44,938 nucleotides of DNA from a virus. The DNA lies in IMG/VR virus record IMGVR_UViG_3300032241_002276, positions 1-44,938 of that record. One strand, written 5' to 3'. The notes beneath the pieces are model-generated. The model saw nothing but the letters and a program-made list of their open reading frames with translations, made no database searches and was not told the origin of the DNA. Positions 29,307-36,851 of the stretch are shown here, piece by piece; positions within the stretch are counted from its first letter, which is position 1; the number at the start of each line of letters is the position of its first letter. The position numbers were made by a program, and so were the translations under genes.

Positions 29307-29337
29307 TACATAATAAATTGATTAATGGATATAACTA

Positions 29338-30183
29338 ATGATTATTCTTGATTTGTCTCAGGTCATGATTGCTACTCTAATGGTTCAGCTTGGCAATCAT
29401 ACCAATACCGAAGTCGATGAGAATCTACTTCGTCATATGGTTTTAAATTCTATTCGTGCTAATAAGGTTAAGTTTAGTGATGAATATGGTGAGCTCGTGA
29501 TCGCTGCTGATGGTAAGCGTTCATGGCGCAAAGAAGTGTTTGCCTACTATAAGGCTAATCGTAAGCGTGATCGTGATGCATCTGAACTTAATTGGAATCA
29601 AATCTTTGAATCCCTTAATAAGATCCGTGATGAACTTAAGGAAGTGTTTCCTTATCGCGTTGTTCACGTAGATCATGCGGAAGCTGACGACATTATTGCT
29701 ACTCTAGTCAAGAAGCATAATTACCAAAAGATTCTAATTCTATCTGGTGATAAGGACTTCCAACAGCTACAACGTTATCCTAATGTAAAGCAATATTCTC
29801 CTGTACTCAAGAAGTATATCACATGTAAGAATCCTGAGCTTTATCTTAAGGAACACATTATCCGAGGTGATGTTGGCGATGGTATTCCTAACTTTATGTC
29901 TCCTGATAATTGCCTTGTAGTTGGTTCTCGTCAAAAGCCTATTTCATCTAAGAAGCTTGATGTATGGCTTAAGGATAAGCCTAATAATTTCTGCAATACT
30001 GAAATGTTACGCAACTTCAAGCGTAATCAGGTTCTAGTTGATTTTGACTTTATTCCTCAAAATATCGAAAATACAATCATTGAGGAATATGAAGCTCAAA
30101 GTGGTAAAAATCGACTCAAGCTATTCAACTATTTTATTGAAAAGAAACTCAAGAATTTAATGGAAAACATCAATGAATTCTGA
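29338..30183 (+). CDS. rnh: RNase H / 5'-3' exonuclease (T4 Rnh-like)
   Basis: A 281-residue FEN-type nuclease. Acidic metal ligands are visible in ILDLSQVM (N-terminus), the KRSWRKEVFAYYKANRKRDRD region (FEN helical arch entry), HAEADDIIATL (near 118-128) and SGDKDFQQL (near 138-146). The C-terminus LVDFDFIPQNIENTI...YFIEKKLKNLMENINEF closely parallels T4 Rnh. It removes RNA primers on the lagging strand. Confidence 0.93.
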   Translation: MIILDLSQVMIATLMVQLGNHTNTEVDENLLRHMVLNSIRANKVKFSDEYGELVIAADGKRSWRKEVFAYYKANRKRDRDASELNWNQIFESLNKIRDELKEVFPYRVVHVDHAEADDIIATLVKKHNYQKILILSGDKDFQQLQRYPNVKQYSPVLKKYITCKNPELYLKEHIIRGDVGDGIPNFMSPDNCLVVGSRQKPISSKKLDVWLKDKPNNFCNTEMLRNFKRNQVLVDFDFIPQNIENTIIEEYEAQSGKNRLKLFNYFIEKKLKNLMENINEF

Positions 30184-30316
30184 TGAAGAAATTGCGGCAA
30201 AGATTTATCATATTTTTTATCCACAATCTAATTTTTATAGTGTAAAACACGACTATCGCAAATGGGTCGAATTAGTAAAAGAATTAAAAAAGCAAGGAAT
30301 TATTAAGAATGACTAG
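30173..30316 (+). CDS. 47-residue hypothetical protein
   Basis: A small frame starting inside the rnh end and overlapping the next start, filling the gap exactly. The product begins MNSDEEIAAKIYHIF and ends in a lysine-rich helix (WVELVKELKKQGIIKND). No family recognised; translational coupling and fit are the evidence. Confidence 0.6.
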   Translation: MNSDEEIAAKIYHIFYPQSNFYSVKHDYRKWVELVKELKKQGIIKND

Positions 30317-30953
30317 ACGATTCGGCATCTCAGAGATGCTAAAGATGATCAATGATCTACCTACAGAAATTCAACGTCAAGATTCTCTTGGAACTTGTGT
30401 AGATAATCATGTTATGATTGGTATGCTTAAATACATCTTTGATCCTAATATTGAATTTGATCTTCCTTCTGGTGAACCTCCTTATAAGATTAATGAATAT
30501 GTAAATCAAGAAGGAAATCTTTATCCTGAATTCCGTAAGATGTATTTGTTTATTAAGGATGGCCAACCAAATTTAACTGGTATGAAGCGTGAAGTTCTAT
30601 TCATTCAAATGATTGAATCTTTACATCCTGATGATGCTAAGCTTGTTATTGCTATGAAGGACAAGATTTGTCCTTATCCAAATATTACATATAATTTAGT
30701 TTATAAAACATTTCCTGGTTTGCTTCCTCCTCCACAAGAAGTTAAAAAGGTAAATACTATTACTGAGCCTAAGGTTCAAGCTAAGGGTCCAGGAGCTCGT
30801 AATGAAGATCTAGAGCGTGCCTGCCCTTTCGGTTGTATTTCCGCCGGTGGAAAGCAGTATTACATGCCCGGTCCACTCGTGGCACATCTAAAAAAGCAAC
30901 ATAATTACACACAAGATCAAGTCGATCAATTTAAAAAGGAACAATACAGCTAA
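30309..30953 (+). CDS. Conserved T4-like phage protein with C-terminal zinc finger
   Basis: A 214-residue protein. The N-terminal 130 residues are helical and match a family common in marine T4-like phages that I know only as a domain of unknown function (probably DUF6433). The Pro-rich linker at 137-165 leads to CPFGC and, 17 residues later, HLKKQH (about 173-199), a C2H2-type zinc-binding pattern. A DNA-binding accessory role near rnh would fit but is not shown. Confidence 0.72.
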   Translation: MTRRFGISEMLKMINDLPTEIQRQDSLGTCVDNHVMIGMLKYIFDPNIEFDLPSGEPPYKINEYVNQEGNLYPEFRKMYLFIKDGQPNLTGMKREVLFIQMIESLHPDDAKLVIAMKDKICPYPNITYNLVYKTFPGLLPPPQEVKKVNTITEPKVQAKGPGARNEDLERACPFGCISAGGKQYYMPGPLVAHLKKQHNYTQDQVDQFKKEQYS

Positions 30954-31117
30954 TGTCTAAGACTCGCCGCAATCAACATGAAGAGTATTATGATGATGAA
31001 GAATATGGCTATGACATTGATGATTATCGACAGCAAAAGAAGATGAAGCGTATGGATAGAGCTCTAAAGACTCTAGATATTGATGATCTTCTCAATATAG
31101 AAGACGACGAATACTAA
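30953..31117 (+). CDS. 54-residue acidic/basic small protein
   Basis: Starts at the base after the preceding stop overlap and encodes an Asp/Glu/Tyr-rich N-terminal half (EEYYDDEEYGYDIDDY), a basic helix (RQQKKMKRMDRALKTL) and an acidic end. Comparable short proteins near rnh occur in T4-like cyanophages. A transcription co-activator role like gp33 is possible by position only; I do not assign it. Confidence 0.62.
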   Translation: MSKTRRNQHEEYYDDEEYGYDIDDYRQQKKMKRMDRALKTLDIDDLLNIEDDEY

Positions 31118-31153
31118 TCATAAATATCTTTTCTTAGTTAGTTAGGGTAAATA

Positions 31154-31765
31154 ATGAGTAAATTGTTGTATAACTATGATAATGAGGGAAACCGAGTTTA
31201 TTCATTATACGTTATAACTAATATTATTAATAATAAAAAATATATTGGTTACACACTAAAAACTATAGAAACTCGTTGGAAAGAACACGTCAAAACTGCA
31301 CACAAAACAAAAACGTGTAAAAGATATATTTCTGCGTCTATTAGAAAATATGGGAAAGACAACTTTACCTTGGAATGTATGGGAACTGCTCCAACTATTG
31401 AAAAAGCTAAATTGTTTGAAAAACGATTGATTTTTATTTTTAGAAGCTATATAGATGGCTATAATATGACAGAAGGTGGGGATGGATCAGGTCTTCATAC
31501 AGAAGAATATAAACAAAAAATGAGTAAACTTCTAAAAGGGAGAATTTTTTCCGAAGAAACGAAAAGAAAAATGTCTATTTCTGCAAAAGGAAAAAAGAAA
31601 TCTCCAGAAACAGTTAAAAGACGAGCAGAAACACAAAGAAATAATCCCAAAACTAAAATAAATAACAAAATAGCCGGAATATATTCGCATTATAAACGCG
31701 GCCATAGTGTTTCAAATGAAAATCTACTTTTAATTAAACATCTAATAAGAGAAAATAATGAATAA
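31154..31765 (+). CDS. GIY-YIG homing endonuclease
   Basis: A 203-residue enzyme. The N-terminal GIY-YIG domain has YSLYVIT (16-22) and KKYIGYT (28-34), the conserved Arg in TRWKEH near 41, and the metal-binding Glu in LFEKRLI near 97. The C-terminal part contains three NUMOD3-type segments (HTEEYKQKMSKLLKG, FSEETKRKMSISAKG, KSPETVKRR). It nicks or cuts a specific site and spreads by repair. It sits free-standing, directly upstream of and overlapping (8 bases) the AdoMet-decarboxylase-like gene, and its composition is more A-rich than its neighbours, as expected for a mobile gene. Confidence 0.93.
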   Translation: MSKLLYNYDNEGNRVYSLYVITNIINNKKYIGYTLKTIETRWKEHVKTAHKTKTCKRYISASIRKYGKDNFTLECMGTAPTIEKAKLFEKRLIFIFRSYIDGYNMTEGGDGSGLHTEEYKQKMSKLLKGRIFSEETKRKMSISAKGKKKSPETVKRRAETQRNNPKTKINNKIAGIYSHYKRGHSVSNENLLLIKHLIRENNE

Positions 31766-32132
31766 AATCTGGGGTTGGTCTACACACATTGATGCTAGTG
31801 GTTGTGATCCATTAGCTATAAATTCACCAAAGATCTTTCAAGAATTCATAGATGAGCTTTTAGAAAGAATTGATATGGTAAAAATTGGAAATCTTCATGT
31901 TATTTGGTGTGAAACAAATGAACCAGAAAAAGTAGGATATTCAATATTTCAACTTCTACAAACTAGTAATGTATCTGCTCATTTTTGCCCAGCCGATAAT
32001 GATTCTGCTTATTTAGATTGCTTTAGCTGTAAAGAATATGATGAAGAAACTGTTATTGAAGTATTTCAAAAATATTTTAATGCAAAAATGATTAATTATA
32101 CTACGCTCGAAAGGGGTGGTGTAACATACTAA
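31758..32132 (+). CDS. S-adenosylmethionine decarboxylase-like protein
   Basis: A 124-residue protein resembling bacterial AdoMet decarboxylase (SpeD/SpeH): STHIDASGCDP near 8-18, TSNVSAHFCP at 69-78 in place of the canonical ESHISIHTWPE, then YLDCFSC at 85-91 and a C-terminal KMINYTTLERG. The Ser that becomes the pyruvoyl group (Ser70) and His75 are kept, but the residue before Ser is Thr instead of Glu and the Trp is lost. Activity is therefore uncertain. AdoMet decarboxylase is known as a cyanophage metabolic gene in polyamine synthesis. It overlaps the homing endonuclease gene. Confidence 0.75.
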   Translation: MNKIWGWSTHIDASGCDPLAINSPKIFQEFIDELLERIDMVKIGNLHVIWCETNEPEKVGYSIFQLLQTSNVSAHFCPADNDSAYLDCFSCKEYDEETVIEVFQKYFNAKMINYTTLERGGVTY

Positions 32133-32227
32133 AAGAATATGATGAAGACGATGCAATTAACACCATTGTAGAATTCTTTAATCCAAAGAAAATTCGCAAA
32201 ACATTTTTAACTCGTCAAGCCGATTAA
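32129..32227 (+). pseudogene. Second AdoMet-decarboxylase C-terminal remnant
   Basis: Directly after the intact gene, in another frame and without a start, comes KEYDEDDAINTIVEFFNPKK and then TFLTRQAD plus a stop. It lines up with the end of the intact protein (KEYDEETVIEVFQKYFNAKM ... TTLERG), so this is a partial duplicate of the last ~30 codons from a diverged copy. Confidence 0.7.
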
Positions 32228-32229
32228 TC

Positions 32230-32237
32230 GATAAATA
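32230..32237 (+). promoter_or_regulatory. Possible late promoter GATAAATA
   Basis: One mismatch from TATAAATA, 18 bases upstream of the ATG of the FmdB-like gene. Position fits T4 late promoters, but the motif is degenerate. Confidence 0.4.
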
Positions 32238-32254
32238 CAATCAAAGGAGTATCA

Positions 32255-32506
32255 ATGCCCGAATATAAGTTTCGCAATAACGATACCGGAAAAGAGTGGC
32301 TCGAACGCATGGGCATCTCTGAGGCTGATTTATTCCTCGAAAACAATCCTAATATTGAACGACTAGTACACGGCTTTCCTATGCTTCATTCGGGAACTGG
32401 TCTAGGTGGTGGTCTGAAAGTAGATCGTGGATTTAACGATATCCTTAAGAATATTAAAAAGGAACATTCAAGAGGTATTACACAGAGCACTGTAGAAACT
32501 AAATGA
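32255..32506 (+). CDS. FmdB-like small phage protein without zinc ligands
   Basis: An 83-residue protein starting PEYKFRNNDTGKEW, with the spacing of FmdB/zinc-ribbon proteins of phages (a beta hairpin, then a NPNIERLVHGFPML segment and a C-terminal GFNDILKNIKKEH helix). It has no cysteines, so the ribbon would be metal-free. AAAGGAG lies before the ATG. It is a common virion-era gene in T4-like phages; function unknown. Confidence 0.65.
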   Translation: MPEYKFRNNDTGKEWLERMGISEADLFLENNPNIERLVHGFPMLHSGTGLGGGLKVDRGFNDILKNIKKEHSRGITQSTVETK

Positions 32507-32521
32507 AAATGTCATTTTATA

Positions 32522-32629
32522 ATGAGCAATTCTCAAAAAGGAAATACTAATAAGCGAGGAAAATCTCTTACAGAAGAAACAAAATTAAAAATTTCTAAAA
32601 CTCTTAAAAATAGATCTAAAACTAAGTAG
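32522..32629 (+). pseudogene. 35-residue NUMOD3-like fragment
   Basis: A short ATG frame encodes KGNTNKRGKSLTEETKLKIS and a basic tail. The LTEETKLKISKTLK part is a NUMOD3 motif as in the GIY-YIG enzyme 1 kb upstream. It lacks a catalytic domain and is probably the tail of a lost homing endonuclease upstream of phoH, although a tiny DNA-binding protein is possible. Confidence 0.6.
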
Positions 32630-32672
32630 AGTGAATTGTATATTATGCTTAACTCCAGCCAAGGGATCAAGC

Positions 32673-33419
32673 ATGGCCATAATAGAAGAATTTTCTGTAA
32701 GATTAACTAAAAGAGAAAGACGTGCTGCAGCAAAGAAAGGCAATAACCAACAAAGTAATGGATTACAATTAAAGCCAATTGCTCCACTTACTATAAATCA
32801 AGAAAGAACATTTGAAGGTTTTTATAGAGATAAAAATCTTCTGCTTCACGGTTCAGCCGGTACCGGTAAAACCTTTATCTCTTTATATCTTGCACTAAAT
32901 GAAATTCTTGAAGGTAATCACGACTACAATAAGATAATCATAATTAGATCTGTAGTACCAACACGTGATATGGGATTTCTCCCAGGTAATGCTAAAGAAA
33001 AATCAAAAGTTTATGAAGCTCCATATTACGCTATATGCTCTGAGTTATTTGGTCGTGGTGATGCATATGAAATTCTTAAGACAAAGAATCAGATTGAATT
33101 CCAAACAACCTCATTTGTCAGAGGTATAACATTCAATAATGCTATTGTAATTGTTGATGAAATGCAAAATATGACTTATCAAGAACTTGATTCTGTGATC
33201 ACACGAATCGGAGACAATTGTAAGATTATGCTTTGTGGTGATTTTAAACAATCAGATTTACAAAGAGACTCAGAACGTCGTGGTATTCTAGACTTTATGA
33301 AAATTCTACATAAAATGAATGCATTTAAAAATGTAGAATTTACTAAGGAAGACATTGTAAGATCATCATTAGTTAAATCATATATTATTGCAAAGGAAGA
33401 GCTACATATAGCTTGTTAG
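32673..33419 (+). CDS. phoH: PhoH-like ATPase
   Basis: I start at ATG 32673 (AAGGGA seven bases upstream), giving 248 residues; a GTG start 14 codons earlier is less likely. Walker A is GSAGTGKTF near 59-67, Walker B IVDEMQNM near 156-163, and the GDFKQSDL motif follows. An N-terminal KRERRAAAKKG patch is basic. PhoH proteins are widespread in marine phages; proposed roles include RNA-linked ATPase/helicase activity, but the phage function is unsettled. Confidence 0.92.
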   Translation: MAIIEEFSVRLTKRERRAAAKKGNNQQSNGLQLKPIAPLTINQERTFEGFYRDKNLLLHGSAGTGKTFISLYLALNEILEGNHDYNKIIIIRSVVPTRDMGFLPGNAKEKSKVYEAPYYAICSELFGRGDAYEILKTKNQIEFQTTSFVRGITFNNAIVIVDEMQNMTYQELDSVITRIGDNCKIMLCGDFKQSDLQRDSERRGILDFMKILHKMNAFKNVEFTKEDIVRSSLVKSYIIAKEELHIAC

Positions 33420-33422
33420 TAA

Positions 33423-34127
33423 ATGAATTTTGATCATGAATTAGTTGAACATAAACCAGTAATCACGTATAATACGGATGGTGGACGTTTCTATGAGATT
33501 GAATCAGGGGAACGTTTTCCATCCGTTACTACTATTCTAGGTAAAGTTCTAGATAAGTCTGGATTAGATGAATGGCGTAAAGCTGTAGGCGATGAAGAAG
33601 CTACTCGAATAACTAATAGAGCAGCCAGACGTGGTACCGCTTTGCATGAGATTGCTGAGCTTTATGTTATGAATAATCCTAACTTTAATACGCATCCATT
33701 TTATGGTATGCCATCAACTCAGATGTTGTGGAATCAAGTTAAGCCGGTGCTGGATGCTCGACTTAATAAAGTTATAGCTGTAGAAATTCCACTTTATTCT
33801 AAATATCTAAGAACTGCCGGGCGTTGTGATCTTGTCGGTGTCTTTGATGGTAAGAGATCTATTATTGATTATAAAACAACAAACTGGGCTAAGGATATGG
33901 ATAGACTCGAGGGTTACTTTGTACAAGAGTCTATCTATGCTATAATGTTTGAAGAGGTTTACGATTTACCTATTACGCAATTAGTAACTATTTCAGCTGG
34001 AGAATCTGAGAATGAAGCTCAAGTAGTTATTCAACATAGAGATAAATGGGCTCCTAAAGCTGAAGAATATATTAAACAATACTATAGTAATAAATACAAT
34101 CAGTTGGGCATCCGGTCCTCCATTTAG
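33423..34127 (+). CDS. PD-(D/E)XK nuclease (RecB/Cas4-like exonuclease)
   Basis: The 234-residue protein has the RecB-type nuclease signature: RGTALHEIAELYV (His/Glu motif near 61-73), GRCDLVGVFD (Asp motif near 138-147), IIDYKTTNW (D-x-K catalytic pair near 151-159) and QESIYAIMF (motif near 172-180). It likely acts on single-stranded or end DNA in repair or recombination. The ATG follows the phoH stop by three bases. Confidence 0.88.
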   Translation: MNFDHELVEHKPVITYNTDGGRFYEIESGERFPSVTTILGKVLDKSGLDEWRKAVGDEEATRITNRAARRGTALHEIAELYVMNNPNFNTHPFYGMPSTQMLWNQVKPVLDARLNKVIAVEIPLYSKYLRTAGRCDLVGVFDGKRSIIDYKTTNWAKDMDRLEGYFVQESIYAIMFEEVYDLPITQLVTISAGESENEAQVVIQHRDKWAPKAEEYIKQYYSNKYNQLGIRSSI

Positions 34128-34157
34128 ACAATTAAACCATATATTAAGAGATAAGGA

Positions 34158-34382
34158 ATGCAAATTTTTCGAGTCCATTACCTAGAATCTGAGCGCGGCT
34201 TCAACCAAGATCGCTGGTATACTGATTACGCCACTTTAGATGAAGCTCAAAGGGCCTATCGCGATACAAACGCTAAAAATATCTCCAAGACAACTCCTGA
34301 TTGGTATCTCGTGGCCGAACGCATTGAAACCATTAACATTGATACGGATATCGCCCAAAGGGCTTTTTTGACCGAAGGCTGA
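34158..34382 (+). CDS. Hypothetical protein
   Basis: A 74-residue protein with AAGGA just before ATG. It has beta-like YLESERGFNQDRWYTDYATLDEAQRAYRD and a C-terminal part ending in AFLTEG. No family recognised. The last codons contain a small terminator-like hairpin, and the stop lies one base before an early promoter, so it ends the AT-rich middle region. Confidence 0.62.
   Translation: MQIFRVHYLESERGFNQDRWYTDYATLDEAQRAYRDTNAKNISKTTPDWYLVAERIETINIDTDIAQRAFLTEG
34353..34369 (+). terminator. Small intrinsic terminator within the end of a gene
   Basis: GCCC-AAA-GGGC followed by TTTTTT inside the last 10 codons of the 74-residue gene and 14 bases before the first early cassette. The stem is 4 bp but GC-only. 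Confidence 0.55.
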
Positions 34383-34410
34383 TTGACATTAATTCCGTGC
34401 CTGATAGAAT
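34383..34410 (+). promoter_or_regulatory. Early-cassette promoter 1 (leaderless)
   Basis: TTGACATTAATT, 16-bp spacer in total, TAGAAT. The ATG of the next gene begins 7 bases after the -10, the predicted start of transcription. Confidence 0.85.
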
Positions 34411-34416
34411 GGCATC

Positions 34417-34623
34417 ATGAACAAAAGAGAAAAATTGATCAATTGGTACCGCCATCTGGGCACAGAAGAATTTTATGAGGTGGGCCAATCCCGTCCTCCT
34501 AAAAATGATCCTGAATTGGCCAAGGCCTATCTGGAGGGCTATCGCCTGGCCGATCGTAACCAAACGGATGCCGCCTATGAGCATGCCCTGGCTATGGAAA
34601 AAATCCACGATCGGATCCGTTGA
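34417..34623 (+). CDS. Early hypothetical protein (predicted leaderless mRNA)
   Basis: A 68-residue charged protein (MNKREKLINWYRHLGTEEF at its start) with a helical DRNQTDAAYEHALAMEKIHDR end and no recognised domain. The ATG coincides with the predicted +1 of the cassette promoter, and there is no space for a ribosome site. The stop TGA lies within the -35 of the next promoter. Confidence 0.7.
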   Translation: MNKREKLINWYRHLGTEEFYEVGQSRPPKNDPELAKAYLEGYRLADRNQTDAAYEHALAMEKIHDRIR

Positions 34624-34647
34624 CATTAATTCGTGACCGTTTAAAAT
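34620..34647 (+). promoter_or_regulatory. Early-cassette promoter 2
   Basis: TTGACATTAATT, 16-bp spacer, TAAAAT, then AGCCTTATCAAAATCG and AAAGGAA ribosome site before the AAA ATPase gene. Confidence 0.85.
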
Positions 34648-34682
34648 AGCCTTATCAAAATCGAAAACCAAAGGAAATCCAA

Positions 34683-35516
34683 ATGCCTCGGGGCGTCTAT
34701 AACCGTTCTAAAGCTCGACGCAGTTTTGTGTCGGCTCCCATTGTCGTTGAAACTGACTCGGAAATTGCGTCTAAGCTAACCGAACGTTTTCAAATCCTTG
34801 AAGATCTAGCTAAGGCTGCGACTTCTGGCGAAATCAAGGCTCTTATTGTATCTGGTCCTGCTGGTCTTGGCAAGTCCTATACCGTTGAACAAGTTATCTC
34901 GGCTTTTGATCCTGATGGTATACGTTCTGAGCATATCAAGGGTTATGCCCGTGCAACTGGTCTGTTCAAGACTCTGTATCGCCGCCGCAACAAGGGCGAC
35001 ATTATTGTGTTTGATGACGCCGATGCTATCTTCTTTGATGACGTTTCTCTGAACCTACTCAAGGCTGCCACCGATTCGTCTGACCGACGTACCATTTCGT
35101 GGCTCTCTGAGGCTAAGTTTGAAGATGATGACGGCGATATTCTACCTCGCCGCTTTGAATTCAAGGGCACGATCATCTTCATTACTAACCTTGATTTCGA
35201 TGCAATGATTGATAAGGGCCATAAGCTTGCTCCGCATATGCAGGCTCTTATCTCTCGTGCGCACTACGTCGACTTGGCTATGAAGACTCGTCGTGATTAT
35301 TATATCCGCATTAAGCAAGTGGTTGCCACCGGCCTGCTTTCAAAAGCCGGCTATGATCACAATGAAGAACACGACGTTATGTCTTTTATTGATTGCTACT
35401 TTGACAAGCTGCGTGAAACTTCTCTACGCGTCGTGTTGAAGGTTGCGGCTCTTCGTAAGTCCAACCCTCAACGATTTGAGTCTATGGCTCGTGTTACTGT
35501 TTGCCGTAATTCATAA
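34683..35516 (+). CDS. AAA ATPase
   Basis: A 277-residue P-loop ATPase. Walker A GPAGLGKSY (58-66), Walker B DIIVFDDADAI near 104-114, and a sensor-like FKGTIIFITNLDFD near 161-174. It starts with a basic PRGVYNRSKARRSF segment. Homologues occur in T4-like phages of marine and alphaproteobacterial hosts. The layout recalls single-domain AAA proteins that load or remodel complexes, but the target is unknown. The stop shares a base with the SprT-like start. Confidence 0.82.
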   Translation: MPRGVYNRSKARRSFVSAPIVVETDSEIASKLTERFQILEDLAKAATSGEIKALIVSGPAGLGKSYTVEQVISAFDPDGIRSEHIKGYARATGLFKTLYRRRNKGDIIVFDDADAIFFDDVSLNLLKAATDSSDRRTISWLSEAKFEDDDGDILPRRFEFKGTIIFITNLDFDAMIDKGHKLAPHMQALISRAHYVDLAMKTRRDYYIRIKQVVATGLLSKAGYDHNEEHDVMSFIDCYFDKLRETSLRVVLKVAALRKSNPQRFESMARVTVCRNS

Positions 35517-35968
35517 TGAAAATTCATACATATGATCTGAAGAATGGTAAGGCGAGTCGCAAGGAACTCGTTGCAGCTGCAAAGTTTTTTGCCAGCCAAT
35601 TAATGACGCCTCGCCTTACCAACACTCTTTCTATCTGTATTCGTGTTACAGATCCAGAAGATTCTGTCGTTGAAGGACTATGTACGTGGCTCGATGATCC
35701 ATATAGACCCAAAGAATTTAGTGTTAAAATCAAGGGTGGTACTATTAAAGAGATGCTATTGACTCTGGCTCATGAAATGGTCCATGTTAAACAATACGCT
35801 CGCGGAGAACTACGTGATCTCCTATCTCTAAATAAGTTCACGGTTAATTATAAGGGTACTCGCCATCGACTTATTGTGTCTGATGATCCTAAATATATGA
35901 CCCAACCCTGGGAGGTTGAAGCCTTCGAATTAGAAGAAATTTTGTACAATGCATACATGGTCCCTTAG
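35516..35968 (+). CDS. SprT-like zinc metalloprotein
   Basis: A 150-residue protein with HEMVH (86-90) inside a helix LTLAHEMVHVKQYARGEL, the zinc-binding active site of SprT-like and related peptidases, and the N-terminal layout ELVAAAKFFASQLM. The C-terminus includes DPKYMTQPWEVEAFELEE, where a conserved Glu could be the third ligand. The last four codons lie inside the tRNA-Arg gene. It is coupled with the AAA ATPase, which suggests a protease-unfoldase pair. Confidence 0.8.
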   Translation: MKIHTYDLKNGKASRKELVAAAKFFASQLMTPRLTNTLSICIRVTDPEDSVVEGLCTWLDDPYRPKEFSVKIKGGTIKEMLLTLAHEMVHVKQYARGELRDLLSLNKFTVNYKGTRHRLIVSDDPKYMTQPWEVEAFELEEILYNAYMVP

Positions 35969-36033
35969 CTCAATGGATAGAGCAGCCGCCTTCTAAGCGG
36001 TATATAAAGGTTCGATTCCTTTAGGGACCGCCA
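35959..36033 (+). tRNA. tRNA-Arg(TCT)
   Basis: Acceptor GGTCCCT/AGGGACC, D arm GCTC/GAGC, anticodon arm GCCGC-CTTCTAA-GCGGT (TCT), T loop TTCGATT, G and CCA encoded. The SprT-like gene's stop codon TAG lies within its acceptor/D-arm junction. Confidence 0.95.
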
Positions 36034-36061
36034 TTTTTGTTAATTGAAAGGATATATTACG

Positions 36062-36604
36062 ATGAATTATTGGCACCATCCTGATGTAGTACCATCAGTC
36101 GTGTTTAAGACTCGCGTTCGCGATGAGAGTATCGAAGGTCCTAACCCATATCGTTGGCAGGACGTGAATAGCTTTGATCTCTTTGGTGGTAAGCGAGTTG
36201 TGTTATTTGCTCTTCCTGGAGCCTTTACGCCTACCTGTTCTACCATGCAATTACCTGGTTATGAAAATAACTATGAAGAATTTAAGAGCCTAGGCATCGA
36301 TGAGATTTATTGTCTCTCGGTAAATGACTCATTTGTTATGAATAAGTGGGCTCAGGATCAAGGCCTTAAGAATGTTAAGGTGATTCCAGATGGCTCTAGC
36401 GTCTTCACCCGTGACATGGCCATGCTAGTGGATAAGGATAACCTGGGGTTTGGCGCCCGCTCTTGGAGATATGCTGTGATTGTCGATAATGGTAAAATTG
36501 AAAAGTGGTTCGTTGAGCCAGGTCTTCGTGATGACGCCGAAGATGATCCGTATGGTGAATCATCCCCCGAAAACCTGTTGGCCTATCTCAGAGGCAAGGA
36601 CTGA
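36062..36604 (+). CDS. Peroxiredoxin
   Basis: I start at ATG 36062 (AAAGGA upstream), giving 180 residues. The peroxidatic Cys is in LPGAFTPTCSTMQLPGYE (Cys59), the motif of Prx5/AhpE-type enzymes, followed by IYCLSVNDSFVMNKWA and the substrate-region RSWRYAVIVDNG. It reduces peroxides using thiols; glutaredoxin at 23.3 kb could be a partner. A long hairpin and an early promoter follow directly. Confidence 0.93.
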   Translation: MNYWHHPDVVPSVVFKTRVRDESIEGPNPYRWQDVNSFDLFGGKRVVLFALPGAFTPTCSTMQLPGYENNYEEFKSLGIDEIYCLSVNDSFVMNKWAQDQGLKNVKVIPDGSSVFTRDMAMLVDKDNLGFGARSWRYAVIVDNGKIEKWFVEPGLRDDAEDDPYGESSPENLLAYLRGKD

Positions 36605-36675
36605 AATCCCTTCTGGAGTGAATTTGGCTTTCAGCCGTGATGGTACCTATGGCCAAATTCACTCCAGAGGGAATT
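36605..36675 (+). repeat. Long hairpin element 1 (CTGGAGTG family)
   Basis: Arms of 23 bp at 36605-36627 and 36653-36675 (one C.A mismatch and one G.T), core CTGGAGTGAATTTGG/CCAAATTCACTCCAG, loop of 25 bases with a GATGGTACCTATGG motif. It starts right after the peroxiredoxin stop and its right arm runs into the -35 of promoter 3. Confidence 0.88.
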
Positions 36676-36701
36676 GACATTAATTCTCAGCCTGATAGAA
36701 T
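36674..36701 (+). promoter_or_regulatory. Early-cassette promoter 3 (leaderless)
   Basis: TTGACATTAATT, 16-bp spacer, TAGAAT, GGTCTC, then ATG at the predicted +1. Confidence 0.88.
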
Positions 36702-36707
36702 GGTCTC

Positions 36708-36851
36708 ATGAAAACAAATCAGAAAACCTGTCAGGCTCGCAACCCTGTGGCGCGATATGCCCACGTTTGCAATGTAGCCAAAAGCATCCCCGCCAAGCGT
36801 GGTAAGGGTTCCATTTATCGTCGTGTAAAGTTTATGAAGGAGCTTGATTAA
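36708..36851 (+). CDS. Early basic 47-residue protein (predicted leaderless)
   Basis: Encodes a very basic protein (MKTNQKTCQARNPVARYAHV at the start, then KRGKGSIYRRVKF) ending in LD. Two Cys at 8 and 21. No domain recognised; its charge suggests RNA, DNA or polymerase binding. Start is at the cassette +1. The stop overlaps the next start by one base. Confidence 0.72.
   Translation: MKTNQKTCQARNPVARYAHVCNVAKSIPAKRGKGSIYRRVKFMKELD

Noticed and set aside
35959-36033. tRNA-based attachment site for an integrase
   Set aside because: No integrase, repressor or second tRNA fragment copy that would define an att pair; the genome is of a lytic T4-like type.
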